Positions 1 through 9,493 of a stretch of 64,000 bases of DNA are shown here, piece by piece; the stretch's first letter is position 1, and each line of letters starts with the position of its first letter. A model generated the notes under the pieces. It had not been told where the DNA came from. It did no database searches and saw only the letters and a program-made list of their open reading frames with translations. A program made the position numbers and the translations under genes. The DNA lies in assembly GCF_026410255.1 (NCBI RefSeq), contig NZ_JAPMLL010000014.1:49905-113904 (forward strand), written 5' to 3'. The DNA is from Xanthomarina sp. F1114 (lineage in GTDB: Bacteria > Bacteroidota > Bacteroidia > Flavobacteriales > Flavobacteriaceae).

Positions 1-1231
1 AGCTTAAAGCATCTGTAATAAACCAGGTTTCAAAAGCACTAGGTGCAATATACACTCCTTCTTTAAGCATGCCGTGAAAAAAGGCTTTAAATCTGTCGTT
101 ATTGCCAAGAGCTGCAGTTTCAAAATCAACCACATCTGTATCGGAAAAATGAATAGAAATCATAGATCCAATTCTATTAATTGTATGTGGAATTTTGTGT
201 TTATTTAAAACCTCAGCACAGCCTTTGTGTAAATACGCTGTTTTATCTGCCAAACGCTTATAAATATCTTTATCGGCATTTAATTCGGTTAGCATGGCCA
301 AACCTGCTGCCATAGCTAACGGATTTCCACTTAAAGTTCCTGCCTGATAAACAGGTCCAAGAGGCGCTAAGTGATTCATAATGTCAGAACGTCCGGCAAA
401 AGCCCCCACTGGCAATCCGCCACCAATTACTTTTCCAAAACAAACTAAATCTGCTTCTATTCCATACAATTCTTGAGCACCACCTTTAGAGAGACGAAAG
501 CCCGTCATTACCTCATCAAAAATTAATAAAATATTATGGGCTGTACATAAAGCTCTTAATTTTTGTAGAAAATTATCATTGGGAGGAATACATCCCATAT
601 TTCCAGCTACAGGCTCTAAAATAATACAGGCAATTTCTCCTTTATTTGCTTCTATAAGCTGTTCCACATTTTCAATATCGTTGTATGCTGCTAATAAAGT
701 ATCTTGAGCAGTTCCTTTAGTAACACCAGGACTATTTGGACTTCCAAAAGTAACAGCCCCAGATCCAGCTTGGATTAAAAACGAATCGCTATGCCCATGG
801 TAGCAACCTGCAAATTTTATAATCTTATCCTTTCCTGTATAACCTCGAGCTAATCTTACAGCACTCATACAAGCTTCTGTACCTGAATTAACAAATCTTA
901 TTTTGTCGATATTTGGCACCATAGAAACAGCCAGTTTAGCTATTTTAGTTTCAATTTCAGTAGGTGTTCCAAAAGAGGTTCCCAACTTAGTTTTTTCTAT
1001 AACAGCATCTACAACGGGTTTGTAGGCATGACCTAAAATCATAGGTCCCCATGAATTTATATAATCTATATACTCATTATCATCTTCATCTACTAAATAA
1101 GCTCCTTGAGCTTTTTTAATAAAAACAGGAGTTCCTCCAACAGCATTAAAAGCTCTTACTGGCGAGTTTACTCCTCCGGGAATGACAGTTTCTGCTTCGG
1201 CAAACAAAGCACTACTTCTTTTATACAGCAT
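1..1231 (-). CDS. hemL: Glutamate-1-semialdehyde 2,1-aminomutase, 3' end outside window
   Basis: PLP enzyme that converts glutamate-1-semialdehyde to 5-aminolevulinate, the C5 entry to tetrapyrrole synthesis, in the cytoplasm. The reading frame starts at the ATG complement at 1231 and stays open to base 1; about 410 residues are visible of a family that is usually near 430, so only a short C-terminal piece is missing. Visible family marks are VNSPVRAF near residue 21, GCYHGHSD near 139, FDEVMTGFR near 235 and the PLP-lysine segment FGKVIGGG (K264). It begins 15 bp after the glucosaminidase gene on the same strand and is probably the third gene of that operon. Identity is clear; the partial state is only the window edge. 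Confidence 0.96.
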   Translation of the reverse strand, partial: MLYKRSSALFAEAETVIPGGVNSPVRAFNAVGGTPVFIKKAQGAYLVDEDDNEYIDYINSWGPMILGHAYKPVVDAVIEKTKLGTSFGTPTEIETKIAKLAVSMVPNIDKIRFVNSGTEACMSAVRLARGYTGKDKIIKFAGCYHGHSDSFLIQAGSGAVTFGSPNSPGVTKGTAQDTLLAAYNDIENVEQLIEANKGEIACIILEPVAGNMGCIPPNDNFLQKLRALCTAHNILLIFDEVMTGFRLSKGGAQELYGIEADLVCFGKVIGGGLPVGAFAGRSDIMNHLAPLGPVYQAGTLSGNPLAMAAGLAMLTELNADKDIYKRLADKTAYLHKGCAEVLNKHKIPHTINRIGSMISIHFSDTDVVDFETAALGNNDRFKAFFHGMLKEGVYIAPSAFETWFITDALS

Positions 1232-1246
1232 GAATGATTGAATTTT

Positions 1247-2065
1247 TTAATTAGATTTAACTATTAATACACTTCCTATAGTTAAATTATTGTTGGTTAA
1301 CTTATTTAAGCGTTTTAATTCGTCAACGCTTGTGTTATATCTTCTAGACAGAGAATATAAAGTATCTCCTTTAGAAATTAAATGTGTGTGTTTAGCATTT
1401 ACAGTCGATGATTTTCTGGCCCTTTTACCTCCAGTAACTTCATCGTCATATTTATCAAGATCGTAGCGCTCAATTAAACTTATTAACTTGTCTGGATACT
1501 TTCTATCCGTAGCATAACCTGCAGCTCTTAAACCTTTAGCCCATCCTTTATAATCGTCTATATCTAAGGCAAACAAACCCTTATAACGAGATCTATGGGT
1601 TAAAAACAAAGAGTGATCGCGATAAGAGTATTTAGCATCATTATATTTTCTAAAACACTCTTGAGAGGCATCATCATCGTGATAAATTCTAGCTCCTGTC
1701 CAGTCGTGACATTTAATCCCAAAATGGTTATTTGCTTCTACAGCTAATCTGCCTTTTCCGGAGCCTGATTCTAAAATTCCTTGAGCCAAAGTTATACTCG
1801 CCGGAATATGATACAGACGCATTTCTTCCTGCGCAACCCCACTAAATAGGGCAATATACTCTTCTACTGTAGTTGGTACTCTTACAGGTGTATCCTCTAC
1901 AACTATCACCTCTTTGGGAGCGTTGGTTTTAGGATTTGTTCTGGGATCTGTAACAACGCGTTCTGTTTTTTGCTTATTTTTATGCTTTCTAGAACTAGTT
2001 TTCTTACTGGAACCACAGCTAAAAACAAAAATACCTAAAAGAAAAAGTAAGATTAGTTTTCTCAT
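1247..2065 (-). CDS. Lipoprotein N-acetylglucosaminidase with C-terminal LysM
   Basis: Predicted peptidoglycan hydrolase of the mannosyl-glycoprotein endo-beta-N-acetylglucosaminidase (FlgJ/GH73-like) family. Residues 1-17 form a lipoprotein signal ending FVFSC, so C17 should be acylated. A basic, low-complexity linker follows. The glucosaminidase domain spans about 68-205, with the likely catalytic glutamate in QGILESGSG (E99) and the family segment NNHFGIKCH. A single LysM peptidoglycan-binding repeat fills the end (ISKGDTLYSLSRRYN onward, about 228-271). It lies 50 bp downstream of the PLP enzyme gene and 15 bp upstream of hemL, so the three are probably co-transcribed. Probable role: cell-wall remodelling from the periplasmic side of a membrane. 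Substrate specificity is inferred from family only. Confidence 0.9.
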   Translation of the reverse strand: MRKLILLFLLGIFVFSCGSSKKTSSRKHKNKQKTERVVTDPRTNPKTNAPKEVIVVEDTPVRVPTTVEEYIALFSGVAQEEMRLYHIPASITLAQGILESGSGKGRLAVEANNHFGIKCHDWTGARIYHDDDASQECFRKYNDAKYSYRDHSLFLTHRSRYKGLFALDIDDYKGWAKGLRAAGYATDRKYPDKLISLIERYDLDKYDDEVTGGKRARKSSTVNAKHTHLISKGDTLYSLSRRYNTSVDELKRLNKLTNNNLTIGSVLIVKSN

Positions 2066-2115
2066 ATCTGTTTTTTTCGCTCCTGCCTGCTTAAAGACAG
2101 TTAAACGGAAATCTA

Positions 2116-3006
2116 TTATTTAATTATTGGTAACTTTTTATGTCTTAATTTTTTATTCATACCGTCAATTCCTTGCAATCCTCCTGTATGAATGGCTAAT
2201 ATTTTACTGTCTTCTGGAAAATACCCTTGTTTTAATAAGTCGTAAATTCCAAACATCATTTTCCCTGTATACACAGGATCTAAAGGGATTTGATAGTTAG
2301 CCTTAAAACTATTTATAAAACTGATTAATTGAGAGTTTATTTTAGCATAACCTCCAAAATGATAATCTGTTATTAATTCCCAATTAGAATTATTTGCAAA
2401 CTTACTAATTTCTTCTTGCAAAAAGTCACCTTTTAGTGCCGGAAAACCTAGAATTTTTTGTTGAGGCAAGCTCGAATTAATGAGTCCGCTAATAGTCCCT
2501 CCTGTTCCTACTGGACAACATATATAATCGAAACCATGATCTTTTTCGGTTAAAATTTCTTCACAGCCTTTTACAGCTAAGGCATTGGTTCCCCCTTCGG
2601 GAATAAGATGAAAATCGCCAAACCGGCTTTTTAAATCCTCTGTAAAGGCTTCTGTCGCTTTTTCTCTAAAGACTTTTCTAGAAACAAAATGAAATTGCAT
2701 GCCTTGTTTTTTGGCATAGGATAAAGTTGGATTTTCTAAAATTTTATCTGCTAGTTCCTCACCTCGAATAACACCAATAGTCTTAAATCCAAACCTATGT
2801 CCAGCAGCTGCCACAGCAGCAATATGATTGGAAAAAGCGCCACCAAAGCTTAATAAAATGGACTTCTGTAGCTTTTTAGCTTCCAGGAGATTGTATTTCA
2901 ACTTCCGAAATTTATTTCCAGAAATATCTGGGTGATTTAAATAATCAAGCTTCAGGGAAAGTTGATTTTCTAAACACACATTTTCTTGATCAATAATTTC
3001 AATCAC
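2116..3006 (-). CDS. D-cysteine desulfhydrase / ACC deaminase-like PLP enzyme
   Basis: Fold-type II PLP enzyme of the 1-aminocyclopropane-1-carboxylate deaminase/D-cysteine desulfhydrase family, 296 residues, cytoplasmic. The PLP lysine lies in SGNKFRKLKYN (K32), the SNH cofactor-contact motif is at 59-61, and the glycine-rich phosphate loop is CPVGTGGTISG. The protein is shorter than typical ACC deaminases (about 340). In Bacteroidota such proteins are normally called putative D-cysteine desulfhydrases, so I prefer that activity, but sequence alone cannot separate the two. It is the first gene of the operon with the glucosaminidase and hemL. A good -7 box lies just upstream. Confidence 0.85.
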   Translation of the reverse strand: MIEIIDQENVCLENQLSLKLDYLNHPDISGNKFRKLKYNLLEAKKLQKSILLSFGGAFSNHIAAVAAAGHRFGFKTIGVIRGEELADKILENPTLSYAKKQGMQFHFVSRKVFREKATEAFTEDLKSRFGDFHLIPEGGTNALAVKGCEEILTEKDHGFDYICCPVGTGGTISGLINSSLPQQKILGFPALKGDFLQEEISKFANNSNWELITDYHFGGYAKINSQLISFINSFKANYQIPLDPVYTGKMMFGIYDLLKQGYFPEDSKILAIHTGGLQGIDGMNKKLRHKKLPIIK

Positions 3007-3270
3007 TTTTAGAACATTTTACACGTCAAAGATACAAAATACTAGAAGTTTAAGTCGCTTTCATAGCGCATTTAGAACGCTATAAGAATACTATATTTTA
3101 TAAATATTAAGAAAGAAGACCGTTTTAATAAAATAATTATATTTTCAAGCAAATTTTAACAATAAAATTTGTAATATTAACATATTAATAACGTTTTATT
3201 AAATTTTCAACAACTACCACTAAGGTGTATTAAAGTTAATATTGCGTTTTTCCCACTAAATTAATAGCGC
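3007..3270. other. Divergent intergenic region
   Basis: This AT-rich spacer separates the minus-strand hemL operon from the plus-strand secreted giant. It holds the minus-strand -7 box described separately. Tracts such as aaatattaagaaag look like ordinary leader DNA. I saw no clear plus-strand promoter box, hairpin or small ORF. Confidence 0.5.
3027..3034 (-). promoter_or_regulatory. Bacteroidota -7 box for the PLP enzyme–glucosaminidase–hemL operon
   Basis: On the minus strand the sequence reads TATCTTTG, an exact match to the TAnnTTTG box used by the Bacteroidota housekeeping sigma factor. It sits about 20 bp before the start at 3006, giving a very short leader. No convincing -33 element was seen. 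Confidence 0.55.
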
Positions 3271-6200
3271 ATGAAAAAAAATTACTCAATATGGAAATTA
3301 TTTACCATAAATAAGTTCTTAAAAATCTCTACATTAATACCAATCATTTGTTTAATATCTATCAATGGGTTTTCACAAACAACTCATATTTCACCTACAG
3401 GGGATGGCGGTTTTGAAAACGGAACAACCTTCGCTTCTAATGGCTGGGCTGCTACAACTGGTGCAACCAACCTAAATCGTTGGGTATGTAGCACAGGCGC
3501 TTCTGGGTTTAGCGGCGCTAGAGCGGCATATGTCAGCAATAATAACGCAACACCTCCAATTAACGCCTACACTAATTCTGCATCAAGATATTCACACATT
3601 TATAGAACAATTACAGTTCCTGCAAATGAGACTTATATTACTTTAAATTTTGATTGGAAATGTCGAGGAGAAAGTTCATATGACAAAATGCAAGTTTGGC
3701 TTGTACCGACTTCGTACACTCCTTCATATGGTACTAAAATAGATGCAAACGGCACAGCACCAACAGGTAGAATTCAAATTGGCGGCAATTATAGCGCACA
3801 AACCACATGGTTAAATAGCAGTCTAAATATTCCGACAGAATATGCTGGCACTACATTTAGAATCGTTTTTGAATGGAGTAATGATGGTAGTGTTGGCACA
3901 AATCCCCCAATTGCTATTGATAATATTTCGTTAATATCCGATTTACCACCTCCAGCACCAGTAAATAATTTATGTAATAATGCTACTGCATTACCATGTG
4001 GAACAACAAATTTATCAGGCACTACAAATAACACTACAAATGTAGCACACAACACAGGATGTACTATGTCTAATTATGGAGTATGGTACACATTTACTGG
4101 CGATGGAAATCAAACCACTATAACAGCTACAGGAAGTGGTTTTGATCTCGAAATGGCTACAACAAGCGGAAACTGTGGTGCTTTAACTAATATAGATTGT
4201 GATGATGCTTTTGGTGGAAGCGAAACCTACACATTTATAACTACAAATGGTGTTAACTATTATATATACATAGCCTATTGGACTACTGGTACTACCACAG
4301 GAAATTTCACTATTTCTAGAACGTGTACAACTGTAACCCCTCCGCCAAATGATGAGCCTTGTGCTGCAACACCTGTATTAACAAACAATGACTTTAGCTG
4401 TTCAAATTTTGCGTCTGGGACCGTAGAGTTTGCATCCAATTCTGGAGCAAATAATTGTACAGGTACAGAAGATGATGACGTTTGGTTCAGTTTTGTCGCG
4501 ACTTCAACTTATCACACTGTAGATTTAAATAATATTTCTGGGAGTTCTACAGATTTGGTTCACGCCGTTTATAACGGCACTTGTGGAACTTTGGGAACAC
4601 CAATTGTATGCTCTGATCCCAACTCTAGTACGCTTACTGGACTAACTATAGGAAACACATATTACGTTCAAGTTTATACATATACAGCTTCAACTGGACA
4701 AAATACAGATTTTGATATTTGTATCGGAACTCCTCCCCCTCCTCCTGCAAATGACGACCCCTGTGCTTCAATTAGTCTAACAGTTAATCCAGATTATTCT
4801 TGTGCAAGCACAACTTCTGGCACTGTTGCTAGTGCAACAAATTCTGGACTAAACCCATGTTTTGGAACAGCTAATAATGACGTTTGGTATAGTTTCGTTG
4901 CTACTAATACTAGTCATTCTGTAGATATATCAAATGCTGTTGGTAGCACAACTGATATGTACCATGCTGTTTATGGTGGGTTTACAGCACCAGATTGCTC
5001 CGTTGTCGCAGCAGATAATATTAGTTGTTCCGATCCAAACTCAAGTACAGTTACTGGTCTTACTATTGGAGACACCTATTTTGTTCAAGTATATACCTAT
5101 TACAGTGGATCTGCTACTACAACTTTTGATATATGTATAGGCACACCACCTCCACCTCCAACTAATGATGAACCTTGTGGAGCAGTCAGCTTAACGGTAA
5201 ATTCAACTTGTATCGGCACTACAGGCTCTGTTGGCAGTGCAACCAATTCCGGTATAGATGCATGTTCTGGAACTCCAAATGATGATGTTTGGTACAGCTT
5301 TGTGGCTACAAACTCAAGTCAAACCGTAAGCCTTTTTAATGTTTCTGGAAGCACTACAGATATGTACCATGCGGTATATGGTCCATTTACTCCACCAGAT
5401 TGTAGCGTAGCGGTGGCAGATAATATTTCATGTAATGATTCTGACTCAACTGACTTAACTGGTTTAACTGTGGGAGCTACTTATTTCGTACAAGTATTTA
5501 CTTGGTCATCCACAGCAGGTGCTACCTCAACATTTAATATCTGTGTTACTGAACCTTGTACATCATCAGGACCAGTAGTATCAACACCTACCCTCTGCCC
5601 TACTACAATTATTGACGAACAAGGAAATAACCCGTTTATTGCAGACCCATTTGTTTTAGACCCCACAGTTAATTTAGATTGTAGTCTTCCTTCTATTACA
5701 TTAGAAGTAAACTCAAACCTAAAAGAAACAAGTAGCTATATAGTTGAACAAATAACATACCCTACAAGCCCTGCTCCAGATTACAATTTTTCAATTCTTG
5801 GAAATGGCGGTAATCAATCTATTTCTACTGATGACTATTGGGCTGACTCCAGAACCAATCTTGGATTTAATTTTTGTTTTTATGAAAACTCCTATAATCA
5901 AACTTTAGTTGGCCCAAATGGAGTAATTACCTTTAATAGCGCCATTGATGCAGGAGATTACGCTGGTTATAGCTTTAATGCCAACCTGCCTAGTACAGCA
6001 GGAGCTTTATTTGAACAAGCTATTTATGGAGTCTATCACGATATCATTCCTACCAGTTTACCTGAAGGTGCCATTAAAAGTCGTACCACTGGTTCTGCCC
6101 CTTGTAGACAGTTTCAAGTGTCTTGGCATGATATTCCTATGTTTAGTGACTCTTCTAGACTATACACCGGAATGATTGTATTACATGAAACCACAAACAT

Positions 6201-8376
6201 CATTGAAGTATTCATAGAAGAAAAACGAATAGAAAACGGGAACGTCAATCCATGGAATGGCGGGAATGCTATTGTAGGAATTCAGGGAAACATCACACCT
6301 TTAGCCCCTAACAATCAATACGCTGTAGCTCCTTGTAGAAATGGCCTTGACACTAACTGGGAAACAACTAACGAAGCATGGCGATTTACACCTAGTGGCG
6401 CTGATATAACTCCAGATAGTGTTACCTGGTACTCTGCAAGTAATGGCGGTGTTGGTAGCACATCAATAGGCTCTGGCACAACTATTAACATAGCATCACC
6501 TGACACTTATTTTGCAGTTTCAAATTACACAACTTGCTCTGGCCCAATAACCTTAACAGATGAAATAGTCGTTACTAATAATAGTAAAATTTGGACTGCT
6601 GGAGCAGGAACTACAGATTGGTATACAGACGCCAATTGGACAGGTAACGCCATTCCAACAGAAATGGACTGTGTTATTATTCCAAGCGCAGCCTCCACAA
6701 GTAATATCTCTCCTATTGTTAATGCAGCTCCAAACCCTGGTTTAGGAAGAACCCTACATGTACAAAACAACGGATACTTAGAATTATTGCCAGCAGCCGA
6801 TCTTGTCATAACAGATGATATTACAGTGGATGGACAAATGGTTTTAAGAAACAGTTCGAACCTGATTCAAATTACAAATACAGGTATTACAAACTCTGGG
6901 AATATTCAAATGCAACGTAGCGTAAACAATATGTCTCCGCAAGCTTATGTATACTGGTCGTCTCCAGTTGATAATTTTTCTGTAACAGCCGTGTCCCCCA
7001 ATTCTAACCTAAGATATAGTTGGATTCCAACCGTTCCTGGGAACGGAGCTGGTAATTACGGCCATTGGGAAACAGCTAATGGCATCATGCTACCAGCAAA
7101 AGGATATATTATTCGTGGTATTTCTGGTACAAATCCATTCAACACTTCTCCTGTTAATACAGTAGAGTTTAATGGGGTTCCAAGAAATGGTCGCATTCAA
7201 ATCCCTATTCTACGAGGCACATACACAGCTGGCGATTACCCTGGCGCAGGAAACACCATGGCTACCAGATTAGACGATAATTGGAATCTAGTAGGGAATC
7301 CGTACCCTTCTGCTATTTCTGCACAATCTTTTATTACCGAAAACGCAGGACTTCTATACAACACTCCAGATCCAAATACGCCACTTATCTCTGGTACTGT
7401 TTATTTATGGAGACATATAACAGCACCAAACTCAACCACAGATCCTTTTTATGGCGATTATGTATACAATTATAATGCCGAGGACTATATTGGCCATAAC
7501 GGCACTGGATCTAATCCGGCTGGATTTAATGGAAATATTGCTGCAGGACAAGCGTTTTTTGTATTAATGGATGATGGAGCAACCTCTCCTTCTAACCTCA
7601 CATTTAATAACAACATGCGTTATGGCTCTAGTTTTACACCGCATGACAACGGACAATTTTACCGAAATAGCACAGATATTAATCAAAATGAATTTGAGAA
7701 ACATCGTATCTGGTTAGATTTAGTTGCTCCAAATAATACTGCCAATTCTATTTTAGTGGGCTATATAGAACAAGCGACTAATGAGGTGGATTTCATGTTC
7801 GACGGACATGAACTAAGCGAAACCAGTAACCGTTTTTACTCGTTAATCGATACAGAGGAAATGGCTATTCAAGGACGTTCACTTCCTTTTAATGATATCG
7901 ATACGGTTCCCTTAGGTGTTAAAATAGCAACAGCCGGCAATTATACTATAGCTATCAATACCCTGGATGGTTTATTTGAAAACACATCTCAAGACATCTT
8001 CTTAGAAGATACTTACAATAATATGGTTCATAATTTAAGAAACTCGCCATACAGTTTTACGTCTGAAGCAGGAACTTTTAATAATCGCTTTATTTTGCGC
8101 TATACAAATGAAACTTTAAATATTACCGATGAACAACTTTTAAGTGGCCTATTAATTTCTGCCCCTGGAAACAACTATATTCAAATAAGTTCAAAAACCG
8201 AAGCCATTAAGCAGGTTGAAGTATTTGATATTTTAGGTCGTAGCTTGTTCAACAATAAAAACATCAATGAAAACAAATTGACATTAAACAATTTGTCTTT
8301 ATCAAATGGTACTTATATTGTAAAAGCAACCTTAATCAACGGACTTCAAAAAACACAGAAAGTCGTATTGAAATAA
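3271..8376 (+). CDS. Large secreted multidomain protein with T9SS type A sorting domain
   Basis: A 1701-residue exported protein. Residues 1-36 form a signal peptide ending NGFSQ. Residues about 40-225 look like a jelly-roll adhesion module. Four modules of about 120-135 residues follow (about 230-760). The last three share DDVWYSFVA-like cores (DDVWFSFVA, NDVWYSFVA, DDVWYSFVA) and begin NDEPC or NDDPC after proline-rich linkers; they resemble pre-peptidase C-terminal (PPC-like) beta-sandwiches. The middle (about 770-1600) holds further beta-rich regions I cannot name. The final 75 residues (VEVFDILGRSLF, then LSNGTYIVKATL and a KVVLK end) are a type A T9SS sorting signal, so the product should cross the outer membrane and be anchored or released. 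No catalytic motif was recognised; adhesion or matrix binding is a guess. Confidence 0.88.
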   Translation: MKKNYSIWKLFTINKFLKISTLIPIICLISINGFSQTTHISPTGDGGFENGTTFASNGWAATTGATNLNRWVCSTGASGFSGARAAYVSNNNATPPINAYTNSASRYSHIYRTITVPANETYITLNFDWKCRGESSYDKMQVWLVPTSYTPSYGTKIDANGTAPTGRIQIGGNYSAQTTWLNSSLNIPTEYAGTTFRIVFEWSNDGSVGTNPPIAIDNISLISDLPPPAPVNNLCNNATALPCGTTNLSGTTNNTTNVAHNTGCTMSNYGVWYTFTGDGNQTTITATGSGFDLEMATTSGNCGALTNIDCDDAFGGSETYTFITTNGVNYYIYIAYWTTGTTTGNFTISRTCTTVTPPPNDEPCAATPVLTNNDFSCSNFASGTVEFASNSGANNCTGTEDDDVWFSFVATSTYHTVDLNNISGSSTDLVHAVYNGTCGTLGTPIVCSDPNSSTLTGLTIGNTYYVQVYTYTASTGQNTDFDICIGTPPPPPANDDPCASISLTVNPDYSCASTTSGTVASATNSGLNPCFGTANNDVWYSFVATNTSHSVDISNAVGSTTDMYHAVYGGFTAPDCSVVAADNISCSDPNSSTVTGLTIGDTYFVQVYTYYSGSATTTFDICIGTPPPPPTNDEPCGAVSLTVNSTCIGTTGSVGSATNSGIDACSGTPNDDVWYSFVATNSSQTVSLFNVSGSTTDMYHAVYGPFTPPDCSVAVADNISCNDSDSTDLTGLTVGATYFVQVFTWSSTAGATSTFNICVTEPCTSSGPVVSTPTLCPTTIIDEQGNNPFIADPFVLDPTVNLDCSLPSITLEVNSNLKETSSYIVEQITYPTSPAPDYNFSILGNGGNQSISTDDYWADSRTNLGFNFCFYENSYNQTLVGPNGVITFNSAIDAGDYAGYSFNANLPSTAGALFEQAIYGVYHDIIPTSLPEGAIKSRTTGSAPCRQFQVSWHDIPMFSDSSRLYTGMIVLHETTNIIEVFIEEKRIENGNVNPWNGGNAIVGIQGNITPLAPNNQYAVAPCRNGLDTNWETTNEAWRFTPSGADITPDSVTWYSASNGGVGSTSIGSGTTINIASPDTYFAVSNYTTCSGPITLTDEIVVTNNSKIWTAGAGTTDWYTDANWTGNAIPTEMDCVIIPSAASTSNISPIVNAAPNPGLGRTLHVQNNGYLELLPAADLVITDDITVDGQMVLRNSSNLIQITNTGITNSGNIQMQRSVNNMSPQAYVYWSSPVDNFSVTAVSPNSNLRYSWIPTVPGNGAGNYGHWETANGIMLPAKGYIIRGISGTNPFNTSPVNTVEFNGVPRNGRIQIPILRGTYTAGDYPGAGNTMATRLDDNWNLVGNPYPSAISAQSFITENAGLLYNTPDPNTPLISGTVYLWRHITAPNSTTDPFYGDYVYNYNAEDYIGHNGTGSNPAGFNGNIAAGQAFFVLMDDGATSPSNLTFNNNMRYGSSFTPHDNGQFYRNSTDINQNEFEKHRIWLDLVAPNNTANSILVGYIEQATNEVDFMFDGHELSETSNRFYSLIDTEEMAIQGRSLPFNDIDTVPLGVKIATAGNYTIAINTLDGLFENTSQDIFLEDTYNNMVHNLRNSPYSFTSEAGTFNNRFILRYTNETLNITDEQLLSGLLISAPGNNYIQISSKTEAIKQVEVFDILGRSLFNNKNINENKLTLNNLSLSNGTYIVKATLINGLQKTQKVVLK
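4340..5560 (+). repeat. Three tandem ~400-bp PPC-like module repeats inside the secreted giant
   Basis: Three consecutive in-frame units, roughly 4340-4740, 4741-5150 and 5151-5560. Each encodes a PPP/PPPPP linker, an ND(E/D)PC start, an SG-TV-S-ATNSG segment, a DVW(Y/F)SFVAT core and a second half with SDPNSSTLTGLTIGNTY-like sequence. The DNA copies are diverged but clearly homologous, consistent with old internal duplication. Confidence 0.8.
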
Positions 8377-8379
8377 AAA

Positions 8380-8709
8380 TTATAAATAGCTAATAAAACT
8401 CCAAAAAGGCCTTGATTTTAAATAATTAAGGTCTTTTTCTTTACTATAAGCTTCTCGTTCAAAAGAAATTTGGCGATATGCCAAATACCAGGATTTGTAT
8501 TGATAAATACGCCATAGAAATTCCAGACCATAGAACATATAAAAAGGAAGAATCAGCAATTCTAGTTGCTGCCGCATATGAATGCGTTCATGATTAATTA
8601 AAACCTCATCCTGTTTTAAAGCTTTATGCTTCAGAAAAATAAAAGGCCAAACGCTAAGTCCTAAATAATGTTTGGGCACCAAGTATTTTGAAATGACAAT
8701 CATATCCAA
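8380..8709 (-). CDS. Small membrane protein with HExxH motif
   Basis: A 109-residue protein convergent with the secreted giant (3 bp apart). It carries HERIH (H40, E41, H44), a zinc-peptidase HExxH motif, followed by a hydrophobic stretch (LLILPFYMFYGLEFLW, about 51-66) and then SFEREAY (82-88), whose glutamates could be a third zinc ligand. The arrangement recalls a stripped-down M56/BlaR-like metalloprotease core, but no assigned family is certain. Met3 is an alternative start. Function unknown. Confidence 0.7.
   Translation of the reverse strand: MDMIVISKYLVPKHYLGLSVWPFIFLKHKALKQDEVLINHERIHMRQQLELLILPFYMFYGLEFLWRIYQYKSWYLAYRQISFEREAYSKEKDLNYLKSRPFWSFISYL
8403..8438 (+). terminator. Probable terminator of the secreted giant inside the convergent gene
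   Basis: Imperfect hairpin with arms aaaaaggcctt and ttaaggtcttttt followed by a T-run in the plus direction. It lies within the last codons of the opposing 109-aa gene, so both functions share the DNA. Confidence 0.5.
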
Positions 8710-8816
8710 AAATAATCAAATTTTAGTCCAAAGAACAGCACTGTATAATTATATCAGGATTAATTTTATAAACTGTATAGTTATTTTAGGACGAGTCAAG
8801 CTAGAATCACACTCCC

Positions 8817-8860
8817 TAGATAGTCCGTAGATAGTCCGTAGATAGTCCGTACATAGTTCG
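8817..8860. repeat. Four 11-bp direct repeats, unit tagatagtccg
   Basis: Three perfect copies of tagatagtccg are followed by a diverged fourth (tacatagttcg). The period is one base more than a helical turn. No gene starts within 300 bp. Confidence 0.85.
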
Positions 8861-9098
8861 TGTCGATTTTCACCAGAATTTCAGCACATAGAATCTAAAA
8901 CCTTCGTCATTTTTTTACTAACTATAACAAACTAATTAAGAAAATACAACTAAGTCTAAGACGCAAATAATAGCTATTCCTTGTTTTAGTAATTCTTGAT
9001 TCAACCTAAATCTACATTCGGTAAAGAGTAAATTTCAATTAAATACAATACCTTAATATTTATTTTTAAATAAACCATCTAGTAAAAATCCACCTAAA

Positions 9099-9142
9099 CC
9101 TTTCCCGTATCTTTCCCGTACCTTTCCCGTACCTTTCCCGAC
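9099..9142. repeat. Four 11-bp direct repeats, unit cctttcccgta
   Basis: Copies read cctttcccgta, tctttcccgta, cctttcccgta and cctttcccgac. The period equals that of the array 280 bp upstream but the unit is unrelated. Confidence 0.85.
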
Positions 9143-9225
9143 CTCTCCTATGAATCAGAATAATTAATAAACAGGAGAGAAAAGAATCCCATAGAACAGA
9201 AAAACAATCCAACAATCTATTTTCA

Positions 9226-9233
9226 TATCTTTG
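9226..9233 (+). promoter_or_regulatory. -7 box for the DUF5522 gene, near-leaderless mRNA
   Basis: TATCTTTG is an exact TAnnTTTG match. The ATG is only 4 bp downstream of the box, so transcription should begin at or next to the start codon. Confidence 0.55.
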
Positions 9234-9237
9234 TATT

Positions 9238-9390
9238 ATGAAAAAATTAATCCCCATAGAAGAAGGCGATTATTATCTAACGCCAGAAGGCTATCGCTGC
9301 TTTACAGAACAGTATCATTTAAAAAGAGGATATTGTTGCGAAAGCGGTTGCAGACATTGCCCCTATGGCTTTAATCAAAAAAAACATTAA
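9238..9390 (+). CDS. DUF5522 family protein (50 aa)
   Basis: A 50-residue protein (ATG at 9238, TAA at 9390). It has the family's cysteine pattern: YRCF near residue 20, then GYCCESGCRHCPYGF near residues 31-45, five cysteines in all. That pattern suggests a metal site, but no function is established. A -7 box sits immediately upstream, supporting a real transcription unit. Confidence 0.85.
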   Translation: MKKLIPIEEGDYYLTPEGYRCFTEQYHLKRGYCCESGCRHCPYGFNQKKH

Positions 9391-9493
9391 GAATTACTAA
9401 TTGCTGCGAAGTTTTTGTTTCTAGAAAACTGAGACGCAATTTACAACACACAGATAACACTGCCCGTCCGTAGCAATTGCGAAGGTGGGAAAA
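9391..9493 (+). other. Leader segment before the hutU heptad array, possible hairpin
   Basis: Downstream of the DUF5522 stop, aattgctgcgaagtttt and aaaactgagacgcaatt form an imperfect inverted pair across about 50 bp. It could terminate the small gene's message or be part of the hutU leader. Confidence 0.3.

Larger units (their letters stand above)
8710..9237. other. 528-bp gene-poor region with two 11-bp repeat arrays
   Basis: No credible gene was found. The region contains two unrelated short arrays with the same 11-bp period (8817-8860 and 9099-9142), AT-rich spacer between them, and the promoter of the DUF5522 gene at its right end. A minus-strand frame of about 60 codons crosses the second array but has an arginine-rich composition produced by the repeat, so I do not treat it as a gene. 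Confidence 0.6.

Noticed and set aside
1914..2123. Plus-strand 69-codon frame with hydrophobic start.
   Set aside because: It is antisense to the glucosaminidase signal peptide region, with no promoter.
3789..7475. Several frames of 60-94 codons on both strands within the secreted giant.
   Set aside because: They are shadows of the 1701-residue gene, with hydrophobic low-complexity products and no homology features.
9066..9257. Minus-strand 63-codon frame over the 11-bp array.
   Set aside because: Arg/Gly repetition comes from the repeat unit, and the frame overlaps the DUF5522 promoter and start.
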